A stretch of 10,035 nt of DNA from Planctomycetaceae bacterium UBA6894 (GTDB lineage Bacteria > Planctomycetota > Planctomycetia > Gemmatales > Gemmataceae). Within the stretch, counting starts at the first letter, position 1; every line of letters begins with the position of its first letter. The DNA is taken from positions 10,686 to 20,720 of the forward strand of contig DKBS01000067.1 in NCBI GenBank assembly GCA_002451275.1, written 5' to 3'. Of this stretch, positions 1 to 6,562 are shown in pieces. A program made the position numbers and the translations under genes. A model generated the notes under the pieces. It was not told the DNA's origin. It was given only the letters and a program-made list of their open reading frames with translations, and made no database searches.

Positions 1-21
1 CCCGTCCCAATGCCTGCGAAC

Positions 22-47
22 TTCCCGGGATGGCAACATCCCGGGAA
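22..47 (+). promoter_or_regulatory. Perfect 11-bp hairpin with GCAA tetraloop in the groES leader
   Basis: Bases 22-32 and 37-47 are exact reverse complements around a GCAA (GNRA-type) loop at 33-36. No run of T follows, so it is a poor intrinsic terminator. It lies about 60 nt before the groES Shine-Dalgarno and does not cover it. It could end an upstream transcript or act as an mRNA-stability or heat-responsive element in the groES leader. Nothing else is recognisable in 1-120: there is no CIRCE inverted repeat (TTAGCACTC/GAGTGCTAA) and no convincing -35/-10 pair. Confidence 0.6.
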
Positions 48-120
48 ATCCCAAGTCAACCGGTCAGAAACACAAGTTTTGGAAGTCCAGGAAAAGAATA
101 ACGAAAGAGGAGTTGAGATC

Positions 121-432
121 ATGGCGAAGTCTAAGGCTGGCGATGTGGGTATCCGTCCCCTCGAAGACCGTGTGGTGGTGGAGCCTCTTGAGGCCGAGGA
201 GAAGACCGCTGGTGGCATCTATATTCCAGAAGCCGCCAAGCAAAAGCCGCAGCGCGGCACCATTCTGGCCGTGGGTCCGGGCCGTCGGACTGAATCCGGT
301 GAGTTGATTCCGGTTTCCGTCGCTGCCGGGGATGTGGTGGTCTACGGGCGCTACGCCGGCAATGATGTCGAGGTGGATGGCCGTGAGCTGAAGGTGATGC
401 GCGAAAGCGACCTGCTCGCCAAGATTTCCTGA
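121..432 (+). CDS. groES: Co-chaperonin GroES (Hsp10)
   Basis: This is the 103-aa lid of the GroEL folding chamber. It forms a heptameric cap that closes over substrate in an ATP-dependent cycle in the cytoplasm. The sequence opens with the family motif IRPLEDRVVV, then the mobile loop region (EEKTAGGIYIPEAAKQKPQRG) at about residues 22-42, and continues with ILAVGPG and the GDVVVYGRYAG segment. It ends with the usual ESDLLAKI. The frame is open upstream to an ATG at 10, but the ATG at 121 is preferred: it gives the usual GroES length and has an AGAGGAG Shine-Dalgarno at 106-112 with 8-nt spacing. groEL follows after 104 bp, so the two are probably cotranscribed. Confidence 0.97.
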   Translation: MAKSKAGDVGIRPLEDRVVVEPLEAEEKTAGGIYIPEAAKQKPQRGTILAVGPGRRTESGELIPVSVAAGDVVVYGRYAGNDVEVDGRELKVMRESDLLAKIS

Positions 433-508
433 ACCAACCCGACGGCAGGTGGGTCGTCCCCGAAAGGGGCGGCGCTCAAAACCCTGCTGAATCGAAACAG
501 GACACAAG

Positions 509-521
509 ACACACACACACA
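509..521 (+). repeat. Short AC dinucleotide run just before the groEL ribosome binding site
   Basis: Six AC units plus a final A run directly into the AAAGAGGA Shine-Dalgarno (521-528), which is 8 nt before the groEL ATG. The tract is C/A-only and should be unstructured, leaving the groEL start accessible. The rest of the 433-536 spacer holds only a small CCCC-GAAA-GGGG hairpin at 458-469. Simple repeats of this length can vary between strains, but the effect is speculative. Confidence 0.6.
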
Positions 522-536
522 AAGAGGATAAAGATC

Positions 537-2168
537 ATGGCCAAGCAACTGATGTATGACGAGGATGCCCGCAAAAAGCTTTTGGCTGGCGCTGAGAAAC
601 TGGCCCACGCTGTCGGTGTGACCCTGGGGCCGACCGGCCGCAATGTGATCATCGACAAGAGCTTCGGCGGTCCTACCGTCACCAAGGACGGCGTCACCGT
701 GAGCAAGGAGATCGACCTTCCCGATCCCTTCGAGAACATGGGCGCCAAACTGGTGAATGCTGTCGCCCAAAAGACCAGCGACACCGCCGGCGACGGCACC
801 ACCACTGCCACTATCCTGGCCCTTTCCATCTACCAGGAAGGCCTTCGCAACATCGCCTCGGGCGCCAACCCCATGGCAGTGAAGCGCGGTATCGACAAGG
901 CTGTCGCCGCTGTCACCGAGAATGTCGAGAAGTTGGCCAAGAAGCTTTCCAGCAAGAAAGAGATTGCCCAGGTTGCTGCCATTAGCGCCAACAACGACAA
1001 GGAAATCGGCAACATGATGGCCGATGCCTTTGAGCGCGTGGGCAAGGACGGGGTCATCACCGTCGAGGAGGGCAAGACCTCCGAGACCACTCTCGAGTTC
1101 GTCGAGGGCATGCAGTTTGACAAGGGTTACATCAGCCCGTATTTCATCACCTCGGCCGACATGACCAGCGAGCTGGAAAAGCCGTTGATCCTGATCCACG
1201 AGAAGAAGCTGTCGAACGTGCGCGAGTTGCTGCCCCTGCTGGAGCAGGTTGCCCGCACCAGTCGGCCCTTCCTGATCATCGCCGAGGATGTGGAGGGCGA
1301 TTGCCTCGCCGCCCTGGTGATCAACAAGCTTCGCGGCACCCTCAAGGTGTGTGCGGTGAAGGCTCCTGGCTTCGGCGACCGCCGCAAGGCCATCCTGGGT
1401 GATATTGCCGTTCTGACTGGCGGCACTTTCATCAGCGAAGATCTGGGCATGAAGCTCGAGAACGTGAAGATCGAGCACTTGGGTACCGCCGAAAAGGTGA
1501 CCGTGGAGAAGGAAAACACCACCATCGTCAACTCCAAGCTCGACAGCGCCCACAAGGGACGCATCGAGAAGCGGATCGACCAGATCCGCAAGCAGATGGA
1601 GCAGACCGAGAGCGAGTACGACCGCGAGAAGTTCAGCGAGCGTCTGGCCAAGCTGACCGGTGGCGTGGCGATCGTGCGCGTCGGCGGCACCACTGAGGCG
1701 GAAATGAAGCAGACCAAGGGCCGGGTGGAAGACGCGCTGCACGCGACCCGTGCCGCTGTCGCCGACGGTGTGGTCCCCGGAGGTGGCGTTGCCCTGCTGC
1801 GCTGCATCGAGGTGGCCGAGGCCCTTGCTGAAAAACTGAAGGGTGACGAGAAGGTGGGTGCCGAGATTATCGCCCGGGCCCTCGAGAAGCCAGTGCGTAC
1901 ACTGGCCGAAAACTCCGGCCTCGACGGCGCTGTGGTGGCTGACGAGGTCCGCATCCGTGGCGACAAGAACCCGAATATCGGGTACAACGCCGCCTCCAAA
2001 GAGTATGAGGATCTGTTGGAAGCCGGCGTGCTGGATCCAGCACGCGTGACCCGCAGCGCCCTCACCAACGCCGCCAGCATCGCGGGCCTGATGCTCACAA
2101 CCGACGTCATGATCACCAAGATCGACGAGGAGGAGCACGGCTCCAAGATCCAGGGCGCCATCCGCTAG
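537..2168 (+). CDS. groEL: Chaperonin GroEL (Hsp60)
   Basis: This 543-aa ATP-dependent chaperonin forms a double-ring chamber for folding proteins together with GroES. The family is unmistakable. The nucleotide-site motif TLGPTGRNV lies at residues 29-37 and GDGTTTAT at 85-92. PGFGDRRKAILGDIAVLTGG lies in the apical domain, and RVEDALHATRAAV carries the catalytic aspartate near residue 399. The intermediate and equatorial domains are complete, ending at VMITKIDEEE. The C-terminus is HGSKIQGAIR and lacks the flexible GGM-repeat tail typical of housekeeping GroEL. The start is supported by a GAGGA Shine-Dalgarno at 524-528. groES lies immediately upstream and a strong hairpin terminator immediately downstream. 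Confidence 0.98.
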   Translation: MAKQLMYDEDARKKLLAGAEKLAHAVGVTLGPTGRNVIIDKSFGGPTVTKDGVTVSKEIDLPDPFENMGAKLVNAVAQKTSDTAGDGTTTATILALSIYQEGLRNIASGANPMAVKRGIDKAVAAVTENVEKLAKKLSSKKEIAQVAAISANNDKEIGNMMADAFERVGKDGVITVEEGKTSETTLEFVEGMQFDKGYISPYFITSADMTSELEKPLILIHEKKLSNVRELLPLLEQVARTSRPFLIIAEDVEGDCLAALVINKLRGTLKVCAVKAPGFGDRRKAILGDIAVLTGGTFISEDLGMKLENVKIEHLGTAEKVTVEKENTTIVNSKLDSAHKGRIEKRIDQIRKQMEQTESEYDREKFSERLAKLTGGVAIVRVGGTTEAEMKQTKGRVEDALHATRAAVADGVVPGGGVALLRCIEVAEALAEKLKGDEKVGAEIIARALEKPVRTLAENSGLDGAVVADEVRIRGDKNPNIGYNAASKEYEDLLEAGVLDPARVTRSALTNAASIAGLMLTTDVMITKIDEEEHGSKIQGAIR

Positions 2169-2186
2169 TCGGGCGTCCATTCAATT

Positions 2187-2226
2187 AGGCCTTCCCGGAC
2201 CCGGAAGCCGGGACTCGGGAAGGCCT
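2187..2226 (+). terminator. Long bipartite hairpin after groEL, likely transcription terminator
   Basis: Bases 2187-2197 pair perfectly with 2216-2226 (11 bp). Inside, 2200-2204 pair with 2208-2212 (CCCGG/CCGGG) around an AAG loop, with a small internal bulge. It starts 18 nt after the groEL stop. The T-tract is weak (TTACCGTTT), so it may act as a partial terminator or 3' stability element, separating groESL from dnaJ-grpE. A smaller GGGTGG/CCACCC hairpin follows at 2246-2270. Confidence 0.7.
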
Positions 2227-2306
2227 TACCGTTTCAGCCCCCACAGGGTGGGTGGAAAACCCCGCCACCCGATCGATTGGCCCGGACTTCCGGAGCACCT
2301 GGTTCG

Positions 2307-3473
2307 ATGCCCACGAAGCGCTGTTACTACGAGGTCCTGGGCATTGCCCGTAACTCTGATGACACCGTCATCAAGGCCTCCTATCGCAAGCTGGTGCTGC
2401 AGTACCACCCGGACCGTAACGCCCACGATCCGGAGGCGGAGGTCCGTTTCAAGGAGGTTCAGGAGGCCTACGAGGTCTTGCGTGAACCCGCCAAGCGACA
2501 ACGCTACGACCGCTACGGTCACGCTGGATTGTCCGACGGTCCCCTGGGGCCAGGGGACGGTGGCGACGCGATGTCTGATCTGGTCAGTGAATTTTTCGGT
2601 GGGATTTTCGGCGGAGGAGGCGGTGGCCGCCGCGGTGGCCGGGATGTGCGTGTCGAGCTCACTCTGGATCTTGAGGAGGCCTACCGGGGTGGCCGCAAGT
2701 CGGTCAACATCCCGCGCAAGGAAAAATGCGGCGATTGCTCGGGTTCCGGCGCCAAACCCGGCACCAAAGTCATCAAATGCAAACAGTGCGGCGGGCAGGG
2801 GGTCATCCTGCAGGGCCAGGGTTTTTTTCGCATCCAGCGAACTTGTCCCTACTGCTCCGGCCGCGGCCAGACGATTCCCGATCCGTGCGTCAGTTGCCAG
2901 GGCGTCGGGCAGCGCGAGGTTTCCCTGCCGCTGGAAATCAACATCCCGGCCGGGGTGGAAAACGGCATGCGCAGCCGTGTGCAGGGCTACGGCGAAACCC
3001 CGGCGGGCGGCGGGGCAGCGGGTGACCTGCATGTTTTCTTCCATGTGCTCGATCACCCGTTTTTTCAGCGCGACGGCCGCGATCTCGCCTGCGAGGTGCC
3101 GATCACTTTCAGTCAGGCGGCATTGGGTGCGGAGGTTCTGGTTCCAACCCTGGCGGGCAAGCCCGTGCCGCTCCGAGTGCAACCTGGCCAGCAGTCGGGT
3201 GACCAAATCCGAATCCCCGGTTGGGGTATCCCTGAGATCGGCTCCGGGCGGGTTGGCGACCTCATTGTGGTCATACGCCTGGAAACCCCTCGCAACCTGA
3301 CAAAACGCCAGGAAGAGCTTTTCCGCGAGCTGTCGGGCCTGGAAGAGGCGGAGGTTTCGCCCCAGCGGAGGAGTTTCCTCGATCGCATCAAGGATTTCTT
3401 CACAGGGGGCGAGGGTGAGGTAGCTCAGCCAGCTCCTGAAACCGAAGGCAAAAAGAAGCGAGGTGCCAAATGA
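2307..3473 (+). CDS. dnaJ: Chaperone DnaJ (type I Hsp40)
   Basis: This 388-aa co-chaperone stimulates DnaK ATP hydrolysis and delivers unfolded substrates. The J-domain is at residues about 6-71, with the HPD signature at 34-36. A short glycine-rich G/F linker runs from about 92 to 110 (SEFFGGIFGGGGGG). The zinc-binding domain has four CxxCxGxG-type repeats: Cys 141/144, 158/161, 180/183 and 194/197. The C-terminal substrate-binding domains follow (INIPAGVENGMR, DQIRIPGWG), and the end is a basic KKKRGAK tail. A TTG start 30 bp upstream is possible, but the ATG at 2307 begins right before the J-domain and matches the family. The Shine-Dalgarno is weak (GGAG at 2292-2295). The gene overlaps grpE by 4 nt. 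Confidence 0.96.
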   Translation: MPTKRCYYEVLGIARNSDDTVIKASYRKLVLQYHPDRNAHDPEAEVRFKEVQEAYEVLREPAKRQRYDRYGHAGLSDGPLGPGDGGDAMSDLVSEFFGGIFGGGGGGRRGGRDVRVELTLDLEEAYRGGRKSVNIPRKEKCGDCSGSGAKPGTKVIKCKQCGGQGVILQGQGFFRIQRTCPYCSGRGQTIPDPCVSCQGVGQREVSLPLEINIPAGVENGMRSRVQGYGETPAGGGAAGDLHVFFHVLDHPFFQRDGRDLACEVPITFSQAALGAEVLVPTLAGKPVPLRVQPGQQSGDQIRIPGWGIPEIGSGRVGDLIVVIRLETPRNLTKRQEELFRELSGLEEAEVSPQRRSFLDRIKDFFTGGEGEVAQPAPETEGKKKRGAK

Positions 3474-4018
3474 GTGACAACACCGCCAATCACGAGCCGC
3501 GCGGCCAGGAAGGGGAGGGGAGCCAGGCTCTTGATCCGCTCTTGGAGATGGAATCCCGAATCCGCCAACTGGAAAAGGAACGCGAGGAGTTTTTGAACCT
3601 GGCCAAATCGCGGCAGGCCGAGTTTGAGAATTACCAGAAGCGTCAAGCCCGCGAGATGCAGCAGGAAAAGCGCTACGCTCAGGAGCCGCTGGCCCGCGAC
3701 CTGCTGCAACCCATCGATAATCTGGAGCGGGCTGTTCAAGCCGCGGCGGGTGAGGCCAACAGCCCCTTGGCCCAAGGCGTCTCCATGGTACTCCAGCAGA
3801 TTATCGAGGTCCTCAAAAGGCATGGTGTGAAACCTGTCGATGCCTTGCATCAGCCGTTCGATGCCAACCACCACCAAGCGGTAAACCAGGTGCCGACCAG
3901 CGAACACCCACCCATGACCGTGGTGCAGGTGCATCAGGGGGGATATACCCTCCATGACAGGGTGCTGCGTCCCGCCAGCGTGGGGGTTTCGGTGGCACCG
4001 CCAGAAAACGCCGAATAG
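3470..4018 (+). CDS. grpE: Nucleotide exchange factor GrpE
   Basis: This 182-aa cytoplasmic protein releases ADP from DnaK and so resets the DnaK-DnaJ cycle. It has a variable acidic N-terminus, then a charged heptad-rich helix (about residues 24-65, from EMESRIRQLEKEREEF to FENYQKRQAREM) that would form the dimeric coiled coil. The helical bundle follows (LARDLLQPIDNLERAV). The C-terminal beta-domain carries the family-typical GVKPVDALHQPFDANHHQAV and GYTLHDRVLRPASVGVSV. The ATG overlaps the dnaJ stop (ATGA), indicating translational coupling. dnaK itself is not in this window. Confidence 0.95.
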   Translation: MSDNTANHEPRGQEGEGSQALDPLLEMESRIRQLEKEREEFLNLAKSRQAEFENYQKRQAREMQQEKRYAQEPLARDLLQPIDNLERAVQAAAGEANSPLAQGVSMVLQQIIEVLKRHGVKPVDALHQPFDANHHQAVNQVPTSEHPPMTVVQVHQGGYTLHDRVLRPASVGVSVAPPENAE

Positions 4019-4045
4019 TAGTTCAAAGCAAGGGAGATCGAATCC

Positions 4046-4372
4046 GTGCCCACCTACGATTACAAATGCGACGCGTGCGAACACACATTTGAGGAATTTC
4101 AGTCCTTCAGCGAAAAACCGCTGACCACTTGCCCCAAGTGCAAGAAAAAGAAACTACAGCGTTTGTTCGGCACCGGTGCCGCCATCCTGTTCAAGGGGTC
4201 TGGGTTTTACGAGACAGACTACCGCAGTGAGGGGTACAAGGCGGCGGCCAAGGCTGACAGCGACAAGTCTTCGGGTTCCGGTTCTGATTCTGCCGCTTCC
4301 AAGCCGGCCGAAACCAAAAAGGCTCCCGATGCCGGCTCTTCCTCGCCTTCACCCAAAAAGGGCAAGAAGTAG
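4046..4372 (+). CDS. FmdB-family zinc ribbon protein
   Basis: This is a 108-aa small protein with the FmdB/putative regulatory zinc-ribbon fold. It begins MPTYDYKCDAC, the standard family opening. The zinc ligands are Cys8, Cys11, Cys29 and Cys32, followed by LQRLFGTGAAILFKGSGFYETDYR, also family-typical. The last ~40 residues are low-complexity Ser/Ala/Lys/Pro and likely disordered. The function of the family is not settled. The GTG start is supported by an AAGGGAG Shine-Dalgarno at about 4029-4036 and by the absolute match of the N-terminus to relatives. It lies 27 bp after grpE and shares one base with yacG, so it belongs to the dnaJ-grpE transcription unit. Confidence 0.9.
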   Translation: MPTYDYKCDACEHTFEEFQSFSEKPLTTCPKCKKKKLQRLFGTGAAILFKGSGFYETDYRSEGYKAAAKADSDKSSGSGSDSAASKPAETKKAPDAGSSSPSPKKGKK

Positions 4373-4608
4373 TGGCCGCCAAGGCAAAGGTTCCGTCGTG
4401 CATTGTCTGCTCGAAGCAACTGGCGGGAGGCCCGTCCGAATGGCCGCAATTTCCCTTTTGTTCCCAGCGGTGCAAGCTGGTGGATCTGGGTCGTTGGTTC
4501 GAGGAAAGCTACACGCTCCCGGCAGGGCCCCGCACGGCACAGGAGATCGTGGAAGAGATTGAGGAGTTGGAAGCCAAAAGGTTGGAGCAGGAGCCTGGTG
4601 AGGGATAG
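4372..4608 (+). CDS. yacG: YacG-type zinc-binding protein (DNA gyrase inhibitor family)
   Basis: This 78-aa protein carries the YacG zinc site: Cys10-X2-Cys13 and Cys30-X3-Cys34, in CIVC and FCSQRCKLVDLGRW. It is followed by the conserved WFEESYTLP segment and an acidic, helical C-terminus. In E. coli YacG binds GyrB and inhibits DNA gyrase. Whether this homologue does so is unknown. The GTG start shares its first G with the FmdB-gene stop codon (TAGTG), a tight coupling. It is the last gene of the rightward unit and meets the leftward larB only 8 bp downstream, with no intrinsic terminator in between. Confidence 0.88.
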   Translation: MAAKAKVPSCIVCSKQLAGGPSEWPQFPFCSQRCKLVDLGRWFEESYTLPAGPRTAQEIVEEIEELEAKRLEQEPGEG

Positions 4609-4616
4609 TTGAAGGC

Positions 4617-5399
4617 TTAAGCCGGACGGGTGGCCTTCAGTGCCACCATAGACGCCAGGTAACCACCCTTGAATCCGGCATCAATATTCACCACGGCCAC
4701 GCCGGCCGAACAAGCATTCAACATGGTGAGCAACGCGGCCACGCCCCCAAAGGCTGCGCCATAGCCGATGCTGGTGGGTACCGCGAAGACCGGGCAACCC
4801 ACCAAGCCCCCCACCACGCTGGGCAGGGCTCCATCCATACCCGCCACCACCACGATGGCGTCGGCCCATTCCAGGTCTTCCTTCCGTGACAAAAGCCGGT
4901 GTAGCCCAGCCACGCCGACATCGGCAACCAGCTTGCACTCAGTACCCAACGCGAGCGCCGTGTTGCGCGCCTCCAGAGCAACGGGCAAATCGCTGGTTCC
5001 AGCGGTTAACACCAGCACATTGCCCCTGGGAGCCGGGCTTTCCCCAGGCCCCTTCAGCCAGAATGTGCGGGCGATCGGATCATAGTCGCCGCTGGGAAGG
5101 GCCCTGCTGACATGCGGGGCAGCTTCCTCGGGGACACGCGTCACAAGGCAGTTCTGGCCCGCCTCGTGGAGACGACTGGCACCGCCAATGATCCATTCAG
5201 CGGTTTTTCCCTGGCCGAAGATCACCTCCGCGTGGCCGCAGCGGCGCTTGCGATCGAGGTCAATCCGCGCAAAGCCCAGGTCCGCAAAGCCGAGTTTATC
5301 CGCTCGATTCAGCTCAAGTTGGCGCAGGGCCTCTTCCGGACCGATTCGCCCTGCGCTGACCGCCTGAAGCAGTTCCAGATTCAGATCAGTTTGGCTCAT
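4617..5399 (-). CDS. larB: LarB-like nicotinic acid adenine dinucleotide carboxylase/hydrolase
   Basis: This 260-aa protein belongs to the PurE-like LarB family. LarB carboxylates the pyridine ring of NaAD and hydrolyses the product, the first step of nickel-pincer nucleotide (NPN) synthesis. NPN is the cofactor of lactate racemase and related enzymes. The C-terminal PurE-like core is clear: TAGTSDLPVALEA (132-144), VADVGVAGLHRLL (158-170), VVVAGMDGALPSVVGGLVGCPV (183-204), and AVPTSIGYGAAFGGVAALLTML (206-227). Cys230 within NACSAGVAVVNID fits the position of the cysteine that forms a covalent adduct with substrate in characterised LarB. Its ATG overlaps the desulfurase stop by 4 nt (ATGA). 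LarC and LarE partners are absent from the window, so its role in this sulfur operon is unclear. Confidence 0.9.
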   Translation of the reverse strand: MSQTDLNLELLQAVSAGRIGPEEALRQLELNRADKLGFADLGFARIDLDRKRRCGHAEVIFGQGKTAEWIIGGASRLHEAGQNCLVTRVPEEAAPHVSRALPSGDYDPIARTFWLKGPGESPAPRGNVLVLTAGTSDLPVALEARNTALALGTECKLVADVGVAGLHRLLSRKEDLEWADAIVVVAGMDGALPSVVGGLVGCPVFAVPTSIGYGAAFGGVAALLTMLNACSAGVAVVNIDAGFKGGYLASMVALKATRPA

Positions 5400-6538
5400 C
5401 CTGCGATCTCCCGCACTGCCGCGATCAGGGCGTCGATTTCGGACTCGGTATTGAATGGGCCGATACTGGCCCGCACCATGCCGTCAGGGTAGGTTCCCAA
5501 GGATTTATGCACGAAGGGGGCGCAATGCAGGCCCGGACGCACAGCGATGTCAAACGCCTGGTCCAGGATGCCCCCCACCTCCGGTGCCGGGAGTATCTCC
5601 AGCCGGAAGGGCACGTTGGCCACGCGGCGATTCCAGTCCCGGTGGCCGAACAGTTCCAGTCCGGGAATTTCCGCCAGCCCGGCAGTCAGGCGTTCGGCCA
5701 AAACCGATTCATGGCGATGCACGGACTCAATTCCCTTGGCCTGCAGCCAGCGAATGCCGGCACAGAGGCCCTCAACCCCCAGAACATTGGGTGTGCCGCC
5801 TTCCAGCAGGTACGGCAGGTCCTTGGGTTGGGTTTCGGTTGAGGAGTCACCACCCGTGCCGCCCTCCCGCCAGGGCCGCAGGTTGGTGCGCGGTCCCGCG
5901 TACAGGACGCCTGTCCCCAAGGGGCCCATCAGGCCCTTGTGACCCGCTGTGGCCAGCAGGTCGATGTGCATCGCTTCCACCGAAATGGGTAGCACTCCCG
6001 CCGACTGGGCGGCATCCACCAGGAACAGCGCGTCTTTGGAACGGGTGATCCATCCGGCTTCGGCAATTGGCTGCACGGTGCCCAGCACATTGCTGGCGTG
6101 CGTGAGCGCGACCAGACGTGTTTTCGGAGTGAAGGCCTTTTCAAGCTCCTCCAGGCGCAATGTCCCGTGCTGGTCCGGCTCCAGGCGGGTGACGGTGATC
6201 CGTCCAGCGAGTTCCATGGCCCGCACCGGGCGGCTGATGGAGTTGTGCTCCAGGCTGGAAGTGATGACGTGGTCGCCATCATTCAGCGTGCCCTTGATGG
6301 CAATATTGAGTGCGTCGGTGCAGTTGAGCGTGAAAATCCAGCGTTCCGGTGCCTTGCCCGAAAAGAACTGGTGCAAAAGATGCCGGGTCTGGTCCAGGGC
6401 GCGTTCCGCGGCCATGGCCATGCGATGCCCCGCGCGACCCGGGTTGGCCATGGAATTTCGCGCGAAGCGATCCATGGCCTCATAGACCGCTTCTGGCTTG
6501 GGGTGGGTGGTGGACGCGTTGTCGAGATAAACGGTCAT
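5396..6538 (-). CDS. Class V cysteine desulfurase (SufS/NifS-like family)
   Basis: This 380-aa PLP enzyme likely removes sulfur from cysteine as an enzyme-bound persulfide, releasing alanine. It starts YLDNASTTHPKPEAV, the classic opening. The PLP environment is visible: EHNS with His98, DAAQSAG (Asp175, Gln178), and the Schiff-base Lys201 in TAGHKGLMGP. The catalytic cysteine is Cys339 in RPGLHCAPFVHKSLGT, a SufS-like short-loop context rather than the long mobile loop of IscS. The length and HCAP motif fit the subgroup of desulfurases usually annotated 'cysteine desulfurase family protein'. It lies 24 bp after the E1-like gene and is coupled to larB, so it probably supplies sulfur to the MoaD-like carrier. 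The start codon has no obvious strong Shine-Dalgarno. Confidence 0.93.
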   Translation of the reverse strand: MTVYLDNASTTHPKPEAVYEAMDRFARNSMANPGRAGHRMAMAAERALDQTRHLLHQFFSGKAPERWIFTLNCTDALNIAIKGTLNDGDHVITSSLEHNSISRPVRAMELAGRITVTRLEPDQHGTLRLEELEKAFTPKTRLVALTHASNVLGTVQPIAEAGWITRSKDALFLVDAAQSAGVLPISVEAMHIDLLATAGHKGLMGPLGTGVLYAGPRTNLRPWREGGTGGDSSTETQPKDLPYLLEGGTPNVLGVEGLCAGIRWLQAKGIESVHRHESVLAERLTAGLAEIPGLELFGHRDWNRRVANVPFRLEILPAPEVGGILDQAFDIAVRPGLHCAPFVHKSLGTYPDGMVRASIGPFNTESEIDALIAAVREIAG

Positions 6539-6562
6539 GGGGCAACCAGGCTTTCGCGGCCG

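Noticed and set aside
10..120. N-terminal extension of groES to the ATG at 10
   Set aside because: It would run through a perfect hairpin and add 37 residues unlike any GroES. The ATG at 121 has a strong Shine-Dalgarno and gives the standard length.
351..2180. A 609-codon open frame antisense to groEL
   Set aside because: It mirrors groEL almost exactly. Its composition is what GC-rich codon bias produces in the opposite frame, and its protein resembles no family. groEL on the + strand is certain.
2277..2306. TTG start adding 10 residues to DnaJ
   Set aside because: DnaJ proteins begin a few residues before the KRCYYEVLG-type J-domain start, which the ATG at 2307 provides.
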